In this document: positions 22,237 to 32,855 of the stretch, in pieces | Numbering within the stretch: position 1 is the stretch's first letter | Layout: each line of letters opens with the position of its first letter | Assembly: GCA_022457065.1 (NCBI GenBank) | Contig: JAJGBQ010000001.1 | Span: 3,534,001 to 3,598,000, forward strand | Reading direction: 5' to 3' | Length of the DNA: 64,000 nucleotides | DNA from: Curvularia sp. ZM96 | Taxonomy: Eukaryota; Ascomycota; Dothideomycetes; Pleosporales; Pleosporaceae | The notes under the pieces: generated by a model | The model's input: the letters and a program-made list of their open reading frames with translations, nothing else | The model's database searches: none | What the model was told of the DNA's origin: nothing | Translations under genes and position numbers: made by a program

Positions 22237-22810
22237 ATGGCCGGCATTAAGACCATCATCGGATTGTCCTTCGTACGTCAAGCTGGCGCATGCTCGCGCG
22301 TTCTCTGATCGCATAGCGTGTATACTGACTGGACTCGTATCAGGTCCTTGCGATAGGCTTCCTTCTCGTCATTCTCTCCGCCGCGCTCTTCCACAACTAC
22401 CTCACGCTCCTTGTTGTTGCAACCTACGTAATCGCGCCACTACCCAACTGGCTCTGTGGCAGAGCAGCAAACCATGATGACTTCATGGAGAGTTCTGGAA
22501 ACGGTGTCGTGGACTTTGGAAGGTTTCTGACGGGTTTCTTCGTGGTTATGGGTATCGGTAGGTGCTCCTTTGAGATGAGCGTGCTGGGAATGCGCCCTGA
22601 GCGGCTGCATGCCCAGATGAGACGCGCGAAGAATTCATCGAGGTTCAAATCGATCAAGCTACTAACTTGCATCCAGCGCTCCCAACACTCCTGTGGCATT
22701 CGGCCGAAATCGCAGGAGGTGCCGCGGCCATGTCCATCTTTGGTGGTCTGCTGATATATGCGACCATCATCAGCTTCACGCTGTTTTTCCGGGAGCAAGA
22801 GGATTTCTGA
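22237..22810 (+). CDS. VPS55: Vacuolar protein sorting protein Vps55 (LEPROT family)
   Basis: Small four-helix membrane protein of late endosomes that works with Vps68 in endosome-to-vacuole traffic (known in yeast). The protein is 127 residues from three exons: 22237-22272 (36 nt), 22344-22557 and 22677-22810. Introns have GTACGT/GTAGGT donors and TCAG/CCAG acceptors. Landmarks: MAGIKTIIGLSFVLAIGFLL (helix 1), the LPNWLCGR motif that is typical of the family, DFGRFLTGFFVVMGIALPTLL (helix 3) and GGLLIYATIISFTLFF (helix 4). Length and topology match the family. It lies tail to tail with VPS68, its complex partner, 444 bp away. Confidence 0.93.
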
Positions 22811-23254
22811 CTAGCCGGCGGAACTCAGCAATGAGGAACCGCAGACTATATCCAAGCGCACCGCTTACCCTTCGAAGAAAAGCCGAGGTACTATGGTAGT
22901 AAAGGCTACGAGCCTTGACGGATGGACTGTTTGTGCTGCATGTTTCTATTGAATGTACGGTTTTATAGCGTTCTTGTACGAGTATGTTGGACATAATGGA
23001 CTGGTTCACCCTAGTGATCTACCCACGCGCATGTGAATGTGAACTCGCCGAATGTGTTGATTGATGAAGACGTAACCAAGCCTATTAAACTAACAAAATC
23101 CAACATTGCCAACCTATTCATACAGTGCGATTGTTATCGCTCCAGTCCGGCGTCTCCAACATAAAACATCGTACGTAACACGGCCAGTGCTCGCTCTATC
23201 CGGATGACGTCGGACAAACTATTGTCGACAAATTCCAAACTTGACGCAGTCCCC
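22811..23254. other. Intergenic between VPS55 and VPS68 (tail to tail)
   Basis: 444 bp of presumed 3' untranslated sequence shared by two convergent genes. No ORF, tRNA or repeat recognised. Confidence 0.55.
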
Positions 23255-23887
23255 TTACAACGCCAGGTTGTACGTGTACTCATCCTCCATGTTCTGCGCA
23301 ACCCAAAGCACCGCGGAGCTGCAACATGTTAGCAAACACATCTACACATTCTTTCAGTCGTGTACGCACCTGAGCATTACCAGCGCATTCGCAACCACGT
23401 TTCCGACGCCCATCCAGAGCGTCGGCCATGTGTGTGCCGGCACAAGGAACTTCATAACCATGACTACCACACTTCCCGCCAATCCGCCAGCCAGCAGCGC
23501 AAAGCCCAGGAACAGCACCAGCCTAGCCTTCCACGCGACGCCATTTCCAGAATATGAGAAGCTGTCGGCAGAAAGTCGCGATTTGTCGATACTGTTGATG
23601 ACGAGCATGCCGAGGGCGCTGCAGATGCCGGGGACCCAGTCAACAAAGGTGATGTGGACGCGTGGGTCGGAGCCATTCATGGCGGACTTTGACCATACGG
23701 ATATATCGATTAAGGTGTAGAATCCGAGGGCAAACTACAAGGCGATCTTAGTAAACAAATGAGTGTCATAGCCATAGGAGGGTGTGCATACGAGAGCTCC
23801 CGCGATGTAGACGCCGGCTGTCCTGGTGTTTGCGCTGTTCAGCCATGCTGGCTTGGGAAAGCGGAAAAGGCGCTCTGAACCCTCCAT
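23255..23887 (-). CDS. VPS68: Vacuolar protein sorting protein Vps68 (UPF0220/TMEM50 family)
   Basis: Four-span endosomal membrane protein, partner of Vps55. The protein is 174 residues from three exons: 23792-23887, 23370-23734 and 23255-23318. Introns 23735-23791 and 23319-23369 are GT..AG. The N-terminus MEGSERLFRFPKPAWLNSAN is followed by GVYIAGALFALGFYTLIDIS (helix 1), VDWVPGICSALGMLVINSID (helix 2), ARLVLFLGFALLAGGLAGS (helix 3) and a fourth helix crossing the last intron. The C-terminus QNMEDEYTYNLAL is the conserved family ending. Head to head with the LOC1-like gene, tail to tail with VPS55. Confidence 0.93.
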
Positions 23888-24189
23888 GATAACTTGGAAT
23901 TTCCGTATGCAACGGACAAACAGGCGTAGATGCAGGCGTTGGGAGCGGTCGTCAAGCTATGGGGGAGGCTGTGATGATGCTGGGAAGCTGTCGTTGCGGC
24001 GGATGCGCCAGCTGCGGTCGCGCGCCTGTTGCCTTGGCGGGCGACTTGACGTTCGCTGTCGGCAACTCCCTGCTTCTAAAACGCCGATCGCCCAAAAAAA
24101 GTTCCCCAGCGCTACTTCTGTTCGTTCTACTCCGCATAACTTTCCGGCAAACCACGACTCTTACAAACTCATCTCTCGCTTTCGCCAAG
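23888..24189. promoter_or_regulatory. Divergent promoter VPS68 / LOC1-like
   Basis: 302 bp between head-to-head start codons. It contains an A-run (AAAAAAAG) near 24095 and a pyrimidine-rich stretch before the LOC1-like ATG. Confidence 0.5.
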
Positions 24190-24881
24190 ATGGGCGCAAC
24201 CAAGCCTTCTTCCAAGGGCAAAGGCGCCAAGGGCAAATCTGGAGGCAGCTCCAGCAAATCCTCCAAATCGAAGTCGAAACCGAAACCTACCGGAAGTGCG
24301 CCAGAAGGCATTTCGAAGCGCAAGCAAAAATCCCTATCACTGGCCAAACCGGGTGGCGAGCAAAAGACAAAATCGATAGTAACGAGGGACGGAAAGAAGA
24401 AAAAGAGGGTATATACCGAGAAGGAGTTGGACATCCCAGCGCTCAATGGTATCATACCCGCCGGTATTGCAAAGCCAAAGGGCGTCAAGAAAGGAAAGAA
24501 GTTTGTGGATGATCCAGCTAGCATGGTATGTCATTTCTCGCTTCTCCCGCTCTCTTGTCTAGGACCTCCACCTCAGTGACAGTCTCGCTAACTATGCTCT
24601 CCCTGTAGATGGCCATCATGTCCGTTGTCAACGCCGAGAAAGAAGGGCACCTCGAGTCCAAGATTGCCAAGGCGCGCCAACTAGAGGAAATTCGCGAAGC
24701 AAAGAGAAAGGAGGCCGAAGCGAGGAAAGAAGAAAAGGAGGCAAAGTTTGAGGAGAGGAAACAAAATCTCAAGAAGAAGAATAAGAGACACAGCGAGCCA
24801 AGTGCAAACAGCGACGAAGGGGACAAGATCAAGGAGAAGGACAGGAAGTTCAAGCAGAAGAAGAGGGTCAGCTTTGGTTGA
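24190..24881 (+). CDS. LOC1: LOC1-like 60S ribosomal subunit assembly/export protein
   Basis: Basic nucleolar protein of 202 residues, two exons (24190-24525, 24609-24881). The first 40 residues are Lys/Ser/Gly-rich. The core has KKRVYTEKELDIPALNGI, then PAGIAKPKGVKKGKKFVDD, and after the intron MAIMSVVNAEKEGHLESKIAKAR, RQLEEIREAKRKEAEARKEEK as a long charged helix, and a Lys-rich end. This arrangement matches the fungal LOC1 family, which in yeast acts in 60S assembly, nuclear export and ASH1 mRNA localisation. The assignment is from remembered family pattern, so moderate. The alternative is an unrelated coiled-coil nucleolar protein. The next gene downstream is convergent. Confidence 0.75.
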
Positions 24882-25193
24882 ACAGGTGCAGAAATGTGAC
24901 ACGGGCATAGTCTAGGTGAAATCTTGGTTTTGGACGGAGCATATTTGCGAGAGTAAAAGTCGGAGGAGAGAGGGTAGCTCCACAGTGTTGCCACAGGGAG
25001 GATTATTCGTAAGAGTATCGTACGCAAAGAACGTATGAACAAAAGGGATCATGGGAGAAAGAGGTGATTAAGCAAAACGCAGAGTCTACACGCGGTCTAC
25101 GAAATCTAGAAAGCAAGTCTACGATACCCAAATACCATCAAATGGAAATCAATACCACCACTACCACCGCCGCCGCCACCTCTTTGCTTTCTC
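24882..25193. other. Intergenic, convergent gene ends
   Basis: 312 bp. Contains an ACC/GCC triplet stretch near 25153-25180 (ATACCACCACTACCACC), probably in the 3' region of the hydrolase gene. Confidence 0.5.
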
Positions 25194-26522
25194 TTATGCA
25201 TCGGGCAGAACCATCCTTCTGTGATTCGGGTCAAAAATGGGATATTTCTGTCCCTGTAGCCCTCCCATATTCACACCTTCGTCTCCATTGCCCACCTTGT
25301 TGGACGGCTCAAGATCAATCTCGTCGTTCAGCTTCTTCAAAAATTCAGACGCAGCCACAGCGAACCACCTGCCTCCACCAAGCATGAAACTTCCCAAATG
25401 ACCGCCCCAGTCCGTGGTACAGAGCAACGTGTGTGGGTTCTGCTTTATCTCCTGATACGGTAAACCAGCCTTGCTTGAGATTGGATCGTCCTCGGCATTG
25501 ATACCAAGGAACGGAATACGAATTGCCAGCAGCGCATCCACACTCTGCGAGTCACGGTAGTACGCGCCTTCTGTTGGATAGCCCCACGTCGGGCACTGAA
25601 CATGGCGGTCGAATTCGTGCAGGAATCTGCTACCCAGCACAGCCTCGACATCAAGACCGGGAACCTGCGACAATTGCTCGCGATGTAGGTTGAAGAGACT
25701 CTTGAGATTGTTTCCCATGGTGCGCGAGTAGACGTGCAGACCGAGGTATGTGCGCTGCAACTCTACATTGCAGACTTCAAGATTCCAGGGGTTGCTGCAG
25801 GCTACGGCGGCACGCAAGAGGCATTTTTCGCCTTCTTCTCCGCAATAGTTGGTAAGAATATTAGCGCCTAGGCTGAAGCCGACCCCGTACAAAGGCCGGT
25901 TTGGAAACAGAGTGCGTAATGTGGCAATGGTTTGTCGAACGTCCCACGTTGCGCGGGCGTTAAAGAGTCGAGGCGTGGTTGTTTTCGAAAGGGCGCAGCC
26001 TCGTCCGTTTACTACGCAGGCTGCCCAGCCAGATGCCAGGAGAGGCGCAAGGGTTTCACGGAGGTAGACCTCGTGGGAGCCACCACTTAAGCCATGGAGA
26101 GCTACTAGCATGGGCTTGCTGTCTGTGCTTGCAATGTTTTCCCATTCTTCCCTGGTGAAATTTGTTGTGCGAACAGGAAGCGAGTCGTCTTTTTCTTCTG
26201 ATGTTCTCTCTGGTGAATTTGGGTTGCCTTCAGACAGATCCACTGCAAAGTCGACTGCAAAGGTACCGGGGAAAACGGAGTGGTTAGAGTCAAAGATTCG
26301 CCGTTTGTAGTAGATTGGTGGGCCTGGATCTTTGACGGCTGTGTACATAGTTTGTAGATGGCCGTTGAAGAGAAAGGGGTTTAGACGACATGGTGGAATT
26401 GAGGAAGCAGCGATTTCGTTCAGAGTGGTCTTCGATCCAGTCTTCGTCTTCAGGGTAGTGGGAGATTGGTGGGATGTGTATGTAGTCTTACTATGACCCA
26501 GTATCCACGATAGGTTAACCAT
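25194..26522 (-). CDS. Alpha/beta hydrolase, Eht1/Eeb1/YheT (ABHD1/3) family
   Basis: Likely acyltransferase/esterase acting on medium-chain acyl substrates; yeast Eht1 and Eeb1 make and break fatty-acid ethyl esters. The protein is 442 residues in a single exon. Catalytic elements: the nucleophile elbow GVGFSLGANI, the acid in NAEDDPISS and the His in WGGHLGSFMLGG. The HGLSGGSHEVYLR oxyanion region and the PFLFNGHLQTMY family segment are also present. I prefer the ATG at 26522 (MVNLSWILGHS) over one 26 codons upstream, because the upstream stretch is low in family likeness. Head to head with MAU2 across 515 bp. The specific substrate is not shown by sequence. Confidence 0.88.
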   Translation of the reverse strand: MVNLSWILGHSKTTYTSHQSPTTLKTKTGSKTTLNEIAASSIPPCRLNPFLFNGHLQTMYTAVKDPGPPIYYKRRIFDSNHSVFPGTFAVDFAVDLSEGNPNSPERTSEEKDDSLPVRTTNFTREEWENIASTDSKPMLVALHGLSGGSHEVYLRETLAPLLASGWAACVVNGRGCALSKTTTPRLFNARATWDVRQTIATLRTLFPNRPLYGVGFSLGANILTNYCGEEGEKCLLRAAVACSNPWNLEVCNVELQRTYLGLHVYSRTMGNNLKSLFNLHREQLSQVPGLDVEAVLGSRFLHEFDRHVQCPTWGYPTEGAYYRDSQSVDALLAIRIPFLGINAEDDPISSKAGLPYQEIKQNPHTLLCTTDWGGHLGSFMLGGGRWFAVAASEFLKKLNDEIDLEPSNKVGNGDEGVNMGGLQGQKYPIFDPNHRRMVLPDA

Positions 26523-27037
26523 GGTGACTTTACTGGCAGCGGGGTATGTAGAAAACTGATCGGAGGAGTTTTGTCTTCTTATTATATCTCGTATCTTCAC
26601 GTGTCTTGTCCGGACTGCCTCGGGAAATGACCAAATATGGGACCAGATGAGATAGTATTGTGGCCTAGCTCCTTCCGAGACGTGTGGAATTTATGCCTAC
26701 GATCCTTACCAAGCTATAGGATCCTTCGTCTGGCACATTGGGTCAAAGTGGGAGAGTGAACAATCAACTTGATTTTCGTCGTCGAATGAGATTTATCGGA
26801 AGCGCCGAATACTTTTGAAACGGGCCTCGGCCTGTATAATCCACTATGCCGTATACGTGTGGCATATCAGGCGCGCGTCTACTAACGAATGGCACCCAAG
26901 TGGCCTGGCGCGTTCGCGACTTGCCGATTTCGCGACTGCCCGTGTCACGTCTTGACATTCACACCCCCGCCTTCGCCCGCCATGCAACGTCTTAGTGTCG
27001 ATTTTTGGTGATCACTCTCCTAAGGGATATTTCCAAC
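26523..27037. promoter_or_regulatory. Divergent promoter hydrolase / MAU2
   Basis: 515 bp between head-to-head start codons. Nothing specific recognised beyond a GC-rich stretch near 26930-26990 next to the MAU2 start. Confidence 0.5.
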
Positions 27038-30000
27038 ATGGATCCGCGATACAACTGGCCGCCGCAGGCCTACGCAAATGGCCAATATAACCCGTATGCG
27101 CCGCCGCAACTGCCGCCGCAACAACAGCAACAGCAGCCACAGGGCTACCAACAACATGGCTATCCACAGTATCCTCCTATGCAGATGCAAATGCCTGTGT
27201 CGCAGGGCTATCCGCAGTCACAGCCAGCGCCGTACCAGTTCTCACAGCAGCCTGTCATGCCCCAACCTTCGAATCCGCAGTACCAGCAATACCAGCAGAT
27301 GCCTCAGCAGATGCAATCGCAAATGCAACCACAAATGCAATCGTCGCAGCATCTACAGCAACATTCACAACATTCACGGCAATATTCGCAACACGCGCAG
27401 CATCATCTGCAACAGTATCCGCAACAACGACCTCTGCAGCAGCCCCTACATCAACCTCCACAACAGCCTGTACAGCAACCTCTACATCAACCCTCGCAGC
27501 ATCCTCCGCAACCATCCCCGCAACCACCTCTACAATCGCCTATACGACCACCTCTACAACCACCCCCTCAACAATCTGTGCCGCAACCTCCTCAGCAACC
27601 TCTTCCGCAACCTACACAACGACCTCCACAACAACCTTCGCAGCAGGCTCTAAAACAGGCTTCCCAGCAACCTACACAGCGATCTTCTCAGCCACCCCAG
27701 CAATCTCCCCGACAGCCTCAGCAACCGCAACAACCTTCACAACGGCCTCCGCAGCAACCTTCACAACGCCCTCCTCAGCAATCTTCTCAGCAACCTACGC
27801 AGCGACCTCCCACACAGCCCCAATATCGATCGCAGCTCCAAGTCGTGATTCCTGCGAGAACACCAAGCTTTTCGTCTCCCATGCAGATGCAACCACCACG
27901 AATACGGCATGTCCAGGTACCAGTACAGCGAACAAGCAGTGTAGGAGTTGCTCAGGCCGATGGAGCAGGGGAACAGCAACGACGGCATAGTACACAGCAG
28001 ACACCGACTCGCCCTGTCTCAAAGCCAGTCCAGCAGTCATCTTCGCAACAAGAGAATGCACCTAAATCCCAACAACGGCCTGTGAACACGCCAACACAGA
28101 ATCAGAACCTGCAGCGAGCACCCCTTCAACCACAAACTACCCCTCAACAACAGCGTGTATTACCTCCTACTCAAACACCGTCCAGCCAGTATACAAGTAC
28201 GACAACACAACCGCCTTCGTCTAAACCAAAAGCGCATCCTCAAGTCGTCATACCCCGTGCCTCTGCATCCCATCAGCTTACACCGACGAAGCGCCCACAT
28301 GCACCTCAAAAGGCCCTCCCTGTGGAACTTTCTGACCTGCTTCTTATGGCAGCGGACGAATACATCGCTGCTGCACGAAGTATGGGGTCGCTTTTCGTAC
28401 GAGAGAGGAAGGAAGCTGATATTAGACAATATTACAAGCTTATGTCAACCGCTATGGGGTGTATGGATACTGTGTTGAGGGATTTCAACATGCCACCTAG
28501 GGATGAAGCGAAGTTGCGGTTAAGATACGCGAGTCTGCTGATAGAAGAGACGGACATTGAAGCTACCGATATCTCAAGTCGCATTGAGGAGATACTCTCC
28601 AAGCAAATATCGCTTTGCGGAAGACACAGATTACAGGACTTGAAGTTTGCAGCTCTTCATCTTCAAGCGCGGTATCAGTTCAAGACGAATCATCGAGCTG
28701 GTCTGAGGTCATTGGACAAGCCGATATCTGAAGCAGAAACTTTCCAACATGTCGCTTGGATTTATGCATTACGCTTCCTCAAGGTTACATTGGCATTGCA
28801 AATACCAGGTCGTATAGAAACAGTCATGGTTCTACAGCAGTTGCATGCTATACAAGGCCATGCAGAACGACGAGGGGATCGTGCCGTCTATGTAGCATGT
28901 TGTGCGCTTGAGGCTATGGTCCACCTGCGATCTGGCGCCGCAGACCGGCTTGAGCAGGTTCAGCGTGCTATTGCAGCAGCCCGAAGTCTACAGCTTCAAG
29001 TGTCAGCTAAGGAACTGGGCTCTTTCGGTACTCTCATCGATGTCATCGATATCGCTAGTAACATACAAACTGGTCGACCAGATACACGTAAAGCCACTGC
29101 CCTCCTCGAAGCTATATTGGGCAAGAAAGATGAAAAGGGTGGTTCTGAAACAGGCATCTTTACTGTTTTGATTGAACGAAGCTATGGTGGCAACCTAACA
29201 TTCGACACGGGCGGCGTGTTCCGGAAGAACGCGGACAGAAAGGATGAGCTCGTCTTTGCTTGGCTTCCGCGTGATGACCTGAAAGCATTGTGCTTTTATA
29301 TCTGCGCTCTGGAGCATCATGTGCACGAAAAAGGCATGATTTATATGAAAGAAGCTCATCAACGGTTCAAGGAATCTGCCAAGCGTCGCAATCTCATGGG
29401 GATACCACCACCTATCGCGTTCGCTCGCATTGAATGGAACATGTTGCTGGACTGGCACTCTATGTTCGCTATCGGACTGATGGCCTGCTCCCGAGATGAT
29501 CACACAGCGGCCGAAGATGTTCTTGGCAGGTTGAAGAAGCGCATTGCTTTGCCCCCATACAACAATCAGGAGGCTTTTGCCCGCACCCTTGCGTACCTTT
29601 CGTTCATCAACGATCAGATGAACGGGAACCTTGACTCTGCACTAGCAACGTCTTCCAAAGATCTTCTTGCCATACCGGAGAAAGCACATGCGACTCCGGC
29701 TCGAGCTGACATTGCAGTCATGGCAGCATTGAACCGCCTACTTATCATTCGTGATCCTAATCACTCGCAGCAGTTCCAGCCCAGCATGTTGCTAGAGCAA
29801 CTCAAACCCTTCTGCGAAGACCATCCAAACCAATACATACGCATGGCATTCCGCCTCGTCCAAGCCTTCTACGGTGAAGCGGCCGCCATTTCCCACCAGA
29901 AAAAGACCGTTCAGCAAGCCGTTGGAATCGCTCAAGAAATCTCTCAGAAGACGCAAAATTTTGAGTTTGTAGCTATGACAATGTGTTACTTTGTCGCACG

Positions 30001-30280
30001 CTTCTTCGCCGATACAGTGGGTGAGAAGAGTATCCAGGCTATCCGTGCAGCAAGGTCTCAGGCAATCAAGAGCCGGAGACCGTTATGGATGGCTGTTGCA
30101 GCTGGTCTCTGTATCAACACTTATCGGCGTAACGGACTTATGGATGAAACAGGCAAAGCTATGAGGGAGTTCGAAGCTGTAAGACCACAACTACCAGTTA
30201 CATTGAAAGGAGAAGACGACGTCGATGCCGAAGGCGAGGAAGATGTCGACGCCGATGGCGATATCGATATTGTGAGTTAG
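27038..30280 (+). CDS. MAU2: Cohesin loading factor Mau2/Scc4 with long Pro/Gln-rich N-terminus
   Basis: Partner of Scc2/NIPBL that loads cohesin on chromatin; nuclear. The protein is 1080 residues in a single exon. The C-terminal two thirds (from about residue 427, ELSDLLLMAADEYIAAARSM) is the TPR-like Cohesin_load fold, continuing through RVRERKEADIRQYYKL-type helices, LQDLKFAALHLQARYQFKTN and FVAMTMCYFVARFFADTVGE. The N-terminal about 420 residues are extremely rich in Pro and Gln with irregular PQQP and QPLHQP repeats, much longer than in yeast Scc4. The C-terminal tail is acidic (EDDVDAEGEEDVDADGDID). The ATG at 27038 (MDPRYNWPPQAY) was chosen over one 11 codons upstream because the composition changes there; either is possible. 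Confidence 0.9.
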   Translation: MDPRYNWPPQAYANGQYNPYAPPQLPPQQQQQQPQGYQQHGYPQYPPMQMQMPVSQGYPQSQPAPYQFSQQPVMPQPSNPQYQQYQQMPQQMQSQMQPQMQSSQHLQQHSQHSRQYSQHAQHHLQQYPQQRPLQQPLHQPPQQPVQQPLHQPSQHPPQPSPQPPLQSPIRPPLQPPPQQSVPQPPQQPLPQPTQRPPQQPSQQALKQASQQPTQRSSQPPQQSPRQPQQPQQPSQRPPQQPSQRPPQQSSQQPTQRPPTQPQYRSQLQVVIPARTPSFSSPMQMQPPRIRHVQVPVQRTSSVGVAQADGAGEQQRRHSTQQTPTRPVSKPVQQSSSQQENAPKSQQRPVNTPTQNQNLQRAPLQPQTTPQQQRVLPPTQTPSSQYTSTTTQPPSSKPKAHPQVVIPRASASHQLTPTKRPHAPQKALPVELSDLLLMAADEYIAAARSMGSLFVRERKEADIRQYYKLMSTAMGCMDTVLRDFNMPPRDEAKLRLRYASLLIEETDIEATDISSRIEEILSKQISLCGRHRLQDLKFAALHLQARYQFKTNHRAGLRSLDKPISEAETFQHVAWIYALRFLKVTLALQIPGRIETVMVLQQLHAIQGHAERRGDRAVYVACCALEAMVHLRSGAADRLEQVQRAIAAARSLQLQVSAKELGSFGTLIDVIDIASNIQTGRPDTRKATALLEAILGKKDEKGGSETGIFTVLIERSYGGNLTFDTGGVFRKNADRKDELVFAWLPRDDLKALCFYICALEHHVHEKGMIYMKEAHQRFKESAKRRNLMGIPPPIAFARIEWNMLLDWHSMFAIGLMACSRDDHTAAEDVLGRLKKRIALPPYNNQEAFARTLAYLSFINDQMNGNLDSALATSSKDLLAIPEKAHATPARADIAVMAALNRLLIIRDPNHSQQFQPSMLLEQLKPFCEDHPNQYIRMAFRLVQAFYGEAAAISHQKKTVQQAVGIAQEISQKTQNFEFVAMTMCYFVARFFADTVGEKSIQAIRAARSQAIKSRRPLWMAVAAGLCINTYRRNGLMDETGKAMREFEAVRPQLPVTLKGEDDVDAEGEEDVDADGDIDIVS

Positions 30281-32075
30281 ATGTCTGTTCTGTACACACC
30301 AGTTGTTCTTCTTCATCTCTTCCCTCCACTCAATAGGTGGAAATACTTGTGTTTCGCATTTTGTCGGCGTCATACGGAGGGATTTGTGTTATAACATTAG
30401 TTCACGATACCATGTATGCGGGGTTTTCAGCCAGCGTGCTTCTTAGCAAGTACTGTTTCTTCCTTCTACGCGTACTTTAGTAGACATGTATAAGAGACAC
30501 CATTCTCTCGCTTCTTTTCTACAAGTTTTGTAATTTTTCCAGCTGCAAAAGTCGGCCATAGTGAGTTTGAGAAGCAAAAATTCGGAGTTTTCAAGTTTCA
30601 CATGATACAGTGAGGTCAACGGCAGGGTTTTTGCAACTGTTTTTCGTGCTTGTCGCGTGGCTAGGTTCAGAAGTCGGGATGAAATGTAAAGCGCACGGCC
30701 ACGACGGCGGGAGTTTAAATTTCGCCGCCAGGTACGGCTGCAGTGGCCACCACACAATGCCAATACAGGAAGACAAAATCGAAAACCCGTTCTCAAGTTC
30801 GAATCGCACGAATTCGTTTGGGAGGTATCGTTTCGTCCTTTACACCTATGCACTTAGCCCAATCTCACGAGATCTGCCTCAGGTCGAACATAAAGACCTA
30901 CGACGCACATAAATCCACGCCACATACTGGAAGAGATCGAATGCCGAAATACCCCTGAAAATCCGAACGCTAGCCACTTCGTAGCTTTGATCGATTTGAT
31001 GACAACATGCCAGCCGAAACCAATTTGCTACATCTAGCAGCGTACTCTGTATTGAGAGGCAGAAGGTGACTCTCTATACATGCTAAGTGTGCAAAGATAA
31101 ATAGTAGTCACTATTTTGGTGTTAATATATTTAAAAATGAAAATTGGGGCCAAAGTTCTGTGTGTATTCAGTGTTTCCCAATCCAGTAAATGATCGAAGT
31201 TTATAAAAATTTCAGTGGCTCTCATGCATCTCGTCCGATATGTCTCATACAGACAGTTTACTTACCTGCAAATGACAAGGCGATAACTATGTAGCCAATT
31301 CAAACCTCCGAGTTTCAAAAGCTATTGCCTATCAATTCTCCAAAATCCAGGAACTAGTGAAGCGCCGACAGTGTATTGCTCTTGTCCCATGTATTCGGAC
31401 GCTAACAACAAGGCTAGAATCGTAGGCAGGCGGGACGGCTTGTGGATACTTTGGACTTCAATTGTCAACCTCTACTATGCCTCGGCAACATTAACCCATC
31501 AATACAAAGTCTAGACGTGAAAAAAACATTCTGCTGATACAACACAGTGATCATGACCAAAACAAGACTGCAATGACGTGTGCATGCCCCGCACAAAGTC
31601 ATTTTTCGACTCCTTCAAATCTCGGTTTCATAAGCATGCTTGTGTCGATCCGCGACCCACCAACAAGGAGTGGACCATCTAGAAACCGGATTGCGGTACT
31701 AAACACACCATGGGACAAGTGCGACATGTCCATATTGCGAACACTGGATACTTGAGCTCCACAGCTCTGGAGCGGCGAGCGGTTAGGAGTGGTTCTCTCT
31801 ACGTCAACGCCACTCCTTTCATTTGACAGATGGAGATAATGGACATCGACTTTGATTGTGGCAGTATCTGGGTATAAGTGCTGCTGTTCTCCGCCGTTGT
31901 CGAGTTCACCACACAACCAGTCATTCAAGCATTCGCTCTTTCTACTTCATCACTCATTTCCAGACGCTTGAAGCGCATCGCATTCTTTCCCAAACTTCGT
32001 TGATATCGAAGTGAACGTTTGAACACCAGTCTCTGTTTTTGTCAACATCCCAATTCCAAATACACAATTGCAACA
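30281..32075. other. Long intergenic region upstream of AA9 LPMO
   Basis: About 1.8 kb. The left part is MAU2 3' sequence and the right part should be the LPMO promoter. A TATAAG element at about 31873-31878 lies 200 bp before the LPMO ATG and is a reasonable TATA box. An AT-rich stretch lies at 31090-31240. No ORF with a family signal and no RNA gene. Confidence 0.5.
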
Positions 32076-32855
32076 ATGCCTTCCACCATCCAAGCCGCTG
32101 CCCTCCTTGGTGCCCTTGCTGCCTCCGTCAGCGCCCACGGTCGCCTTGCTGCCATCACCGTCGACGGCAAGGACTACAAGGCCTATGACCCGGCCTTCCA
32201 GTACCAGAAACCCGCTCCCGAGGTCATCCAATGGTCTTGCCCCGAGTGCCTCGACAACGGCTTCGTCGAGCCCTCCATGTACAACGATGCCACCAAGATT
32301 GCTTGCCACAAGGACGCCACCCCTGGCGCTAAGGTTGCCAAGGTAGCTGCCGGAGGCAAGATCGAGGTTGAGTGGACCACCTGGCCCGAGTCGCACGTCG
32401 GCCCTGTCCTCGATTACATGGCGAAGGTAGACGATGCCACAACCGCCAAGGCCACCGACCTTGAGTTCTTCAAGATTGCCGCCTCAGGCTACGAGAACGG
32501 CGAGTGGGCCGCTTCCAAGCTCATCAAGAACAACTACTCCTGGTCTATCACTGTCCCCGAGAGCATTGCTCCCGGCCAGTACGTTCTCCGCCACGAGATC
32601 ATTGCCCTGCACTCTGCGAACCAGGAGAACGGCGCCCAGAACTACCCCAAATGCATCAACCTTGAGGTTACTGGCTCCGGCACTGCTACTCCTAAGGGAA
32701 CCCCGGCTGACAAGCTCTACACCCCCACCGACCCCGGTATCAAGGCCGATGTCTACAGCGACCCTTCCAGCTACAAGATCCCCGGCCCTGCTCTCTTTGA
32801 CGGCGCCGCCTCGGGCAATGTGACTCGCCGTCACCCCCGTGCTTTCCGAGTTTAA
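32076..32855 (+). CDS. AA9 lytic polysaccharide monooxygenase
   Basis: Secreted copper enzyme that oxidatively cleaves cellulose (formerly GH61). The protein is 259 residues, single exon. The signal peptide of 20 residues ends ...ASVSA and is followed directly by His21, the N-terminal residue that forms half of the copper histidine brace. The second copper His is in ESHVGPVLDYMAK. The HEIIALHSA segment and QNYPKCINLEVTGSG near the C-terminus are also typical of AA9, with paired Cys. No CBM1 follows; the C-terminus ends in a short linker-like RRHPRAFRV. The start was set at 32076 so that the signal peptide is intact. Together with GH6 this gives the region two cellulose-degrading enzymes about 23 kb apart, but they are not adjacent. 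Confidence 0.94.
   Translation: MPSTIQAAALLGALAASVSAHGRLAAITVDGKDYKAYDPAFQYQKPAPEVIQWSCPECLDNGFVEPSMYNDATKIACHKDATPGAKVAKVAAGGKIEVEWTTWPESHVGPVLDYMAKVDDATTAKATDLEFFKIAASGYENGEWAASKLIKNNYSWSITVPESIAPGQYVLRHEIIALHSANQENGAQNYPKCINLEVTGSGTATPKGTPADKLYTPTDPGIKADVYSDPSSYKIPGPALFDGAASGNVTRRHPRAFRV

Noticed and set aside
21824..22477. 217-codon plus-strand ORF over the PRE5/VPS55 promoter
   Set aside because: Crosses the divergent promoter and reads VPS55 in the wrong frame; the VPS55 exons explain the region.
30780..30830. GTTCGAATC B-box-like string suggesting another tRNA
   Set aside because: No acceptor or anticodon stem can be drawn around it and no T-run follows.
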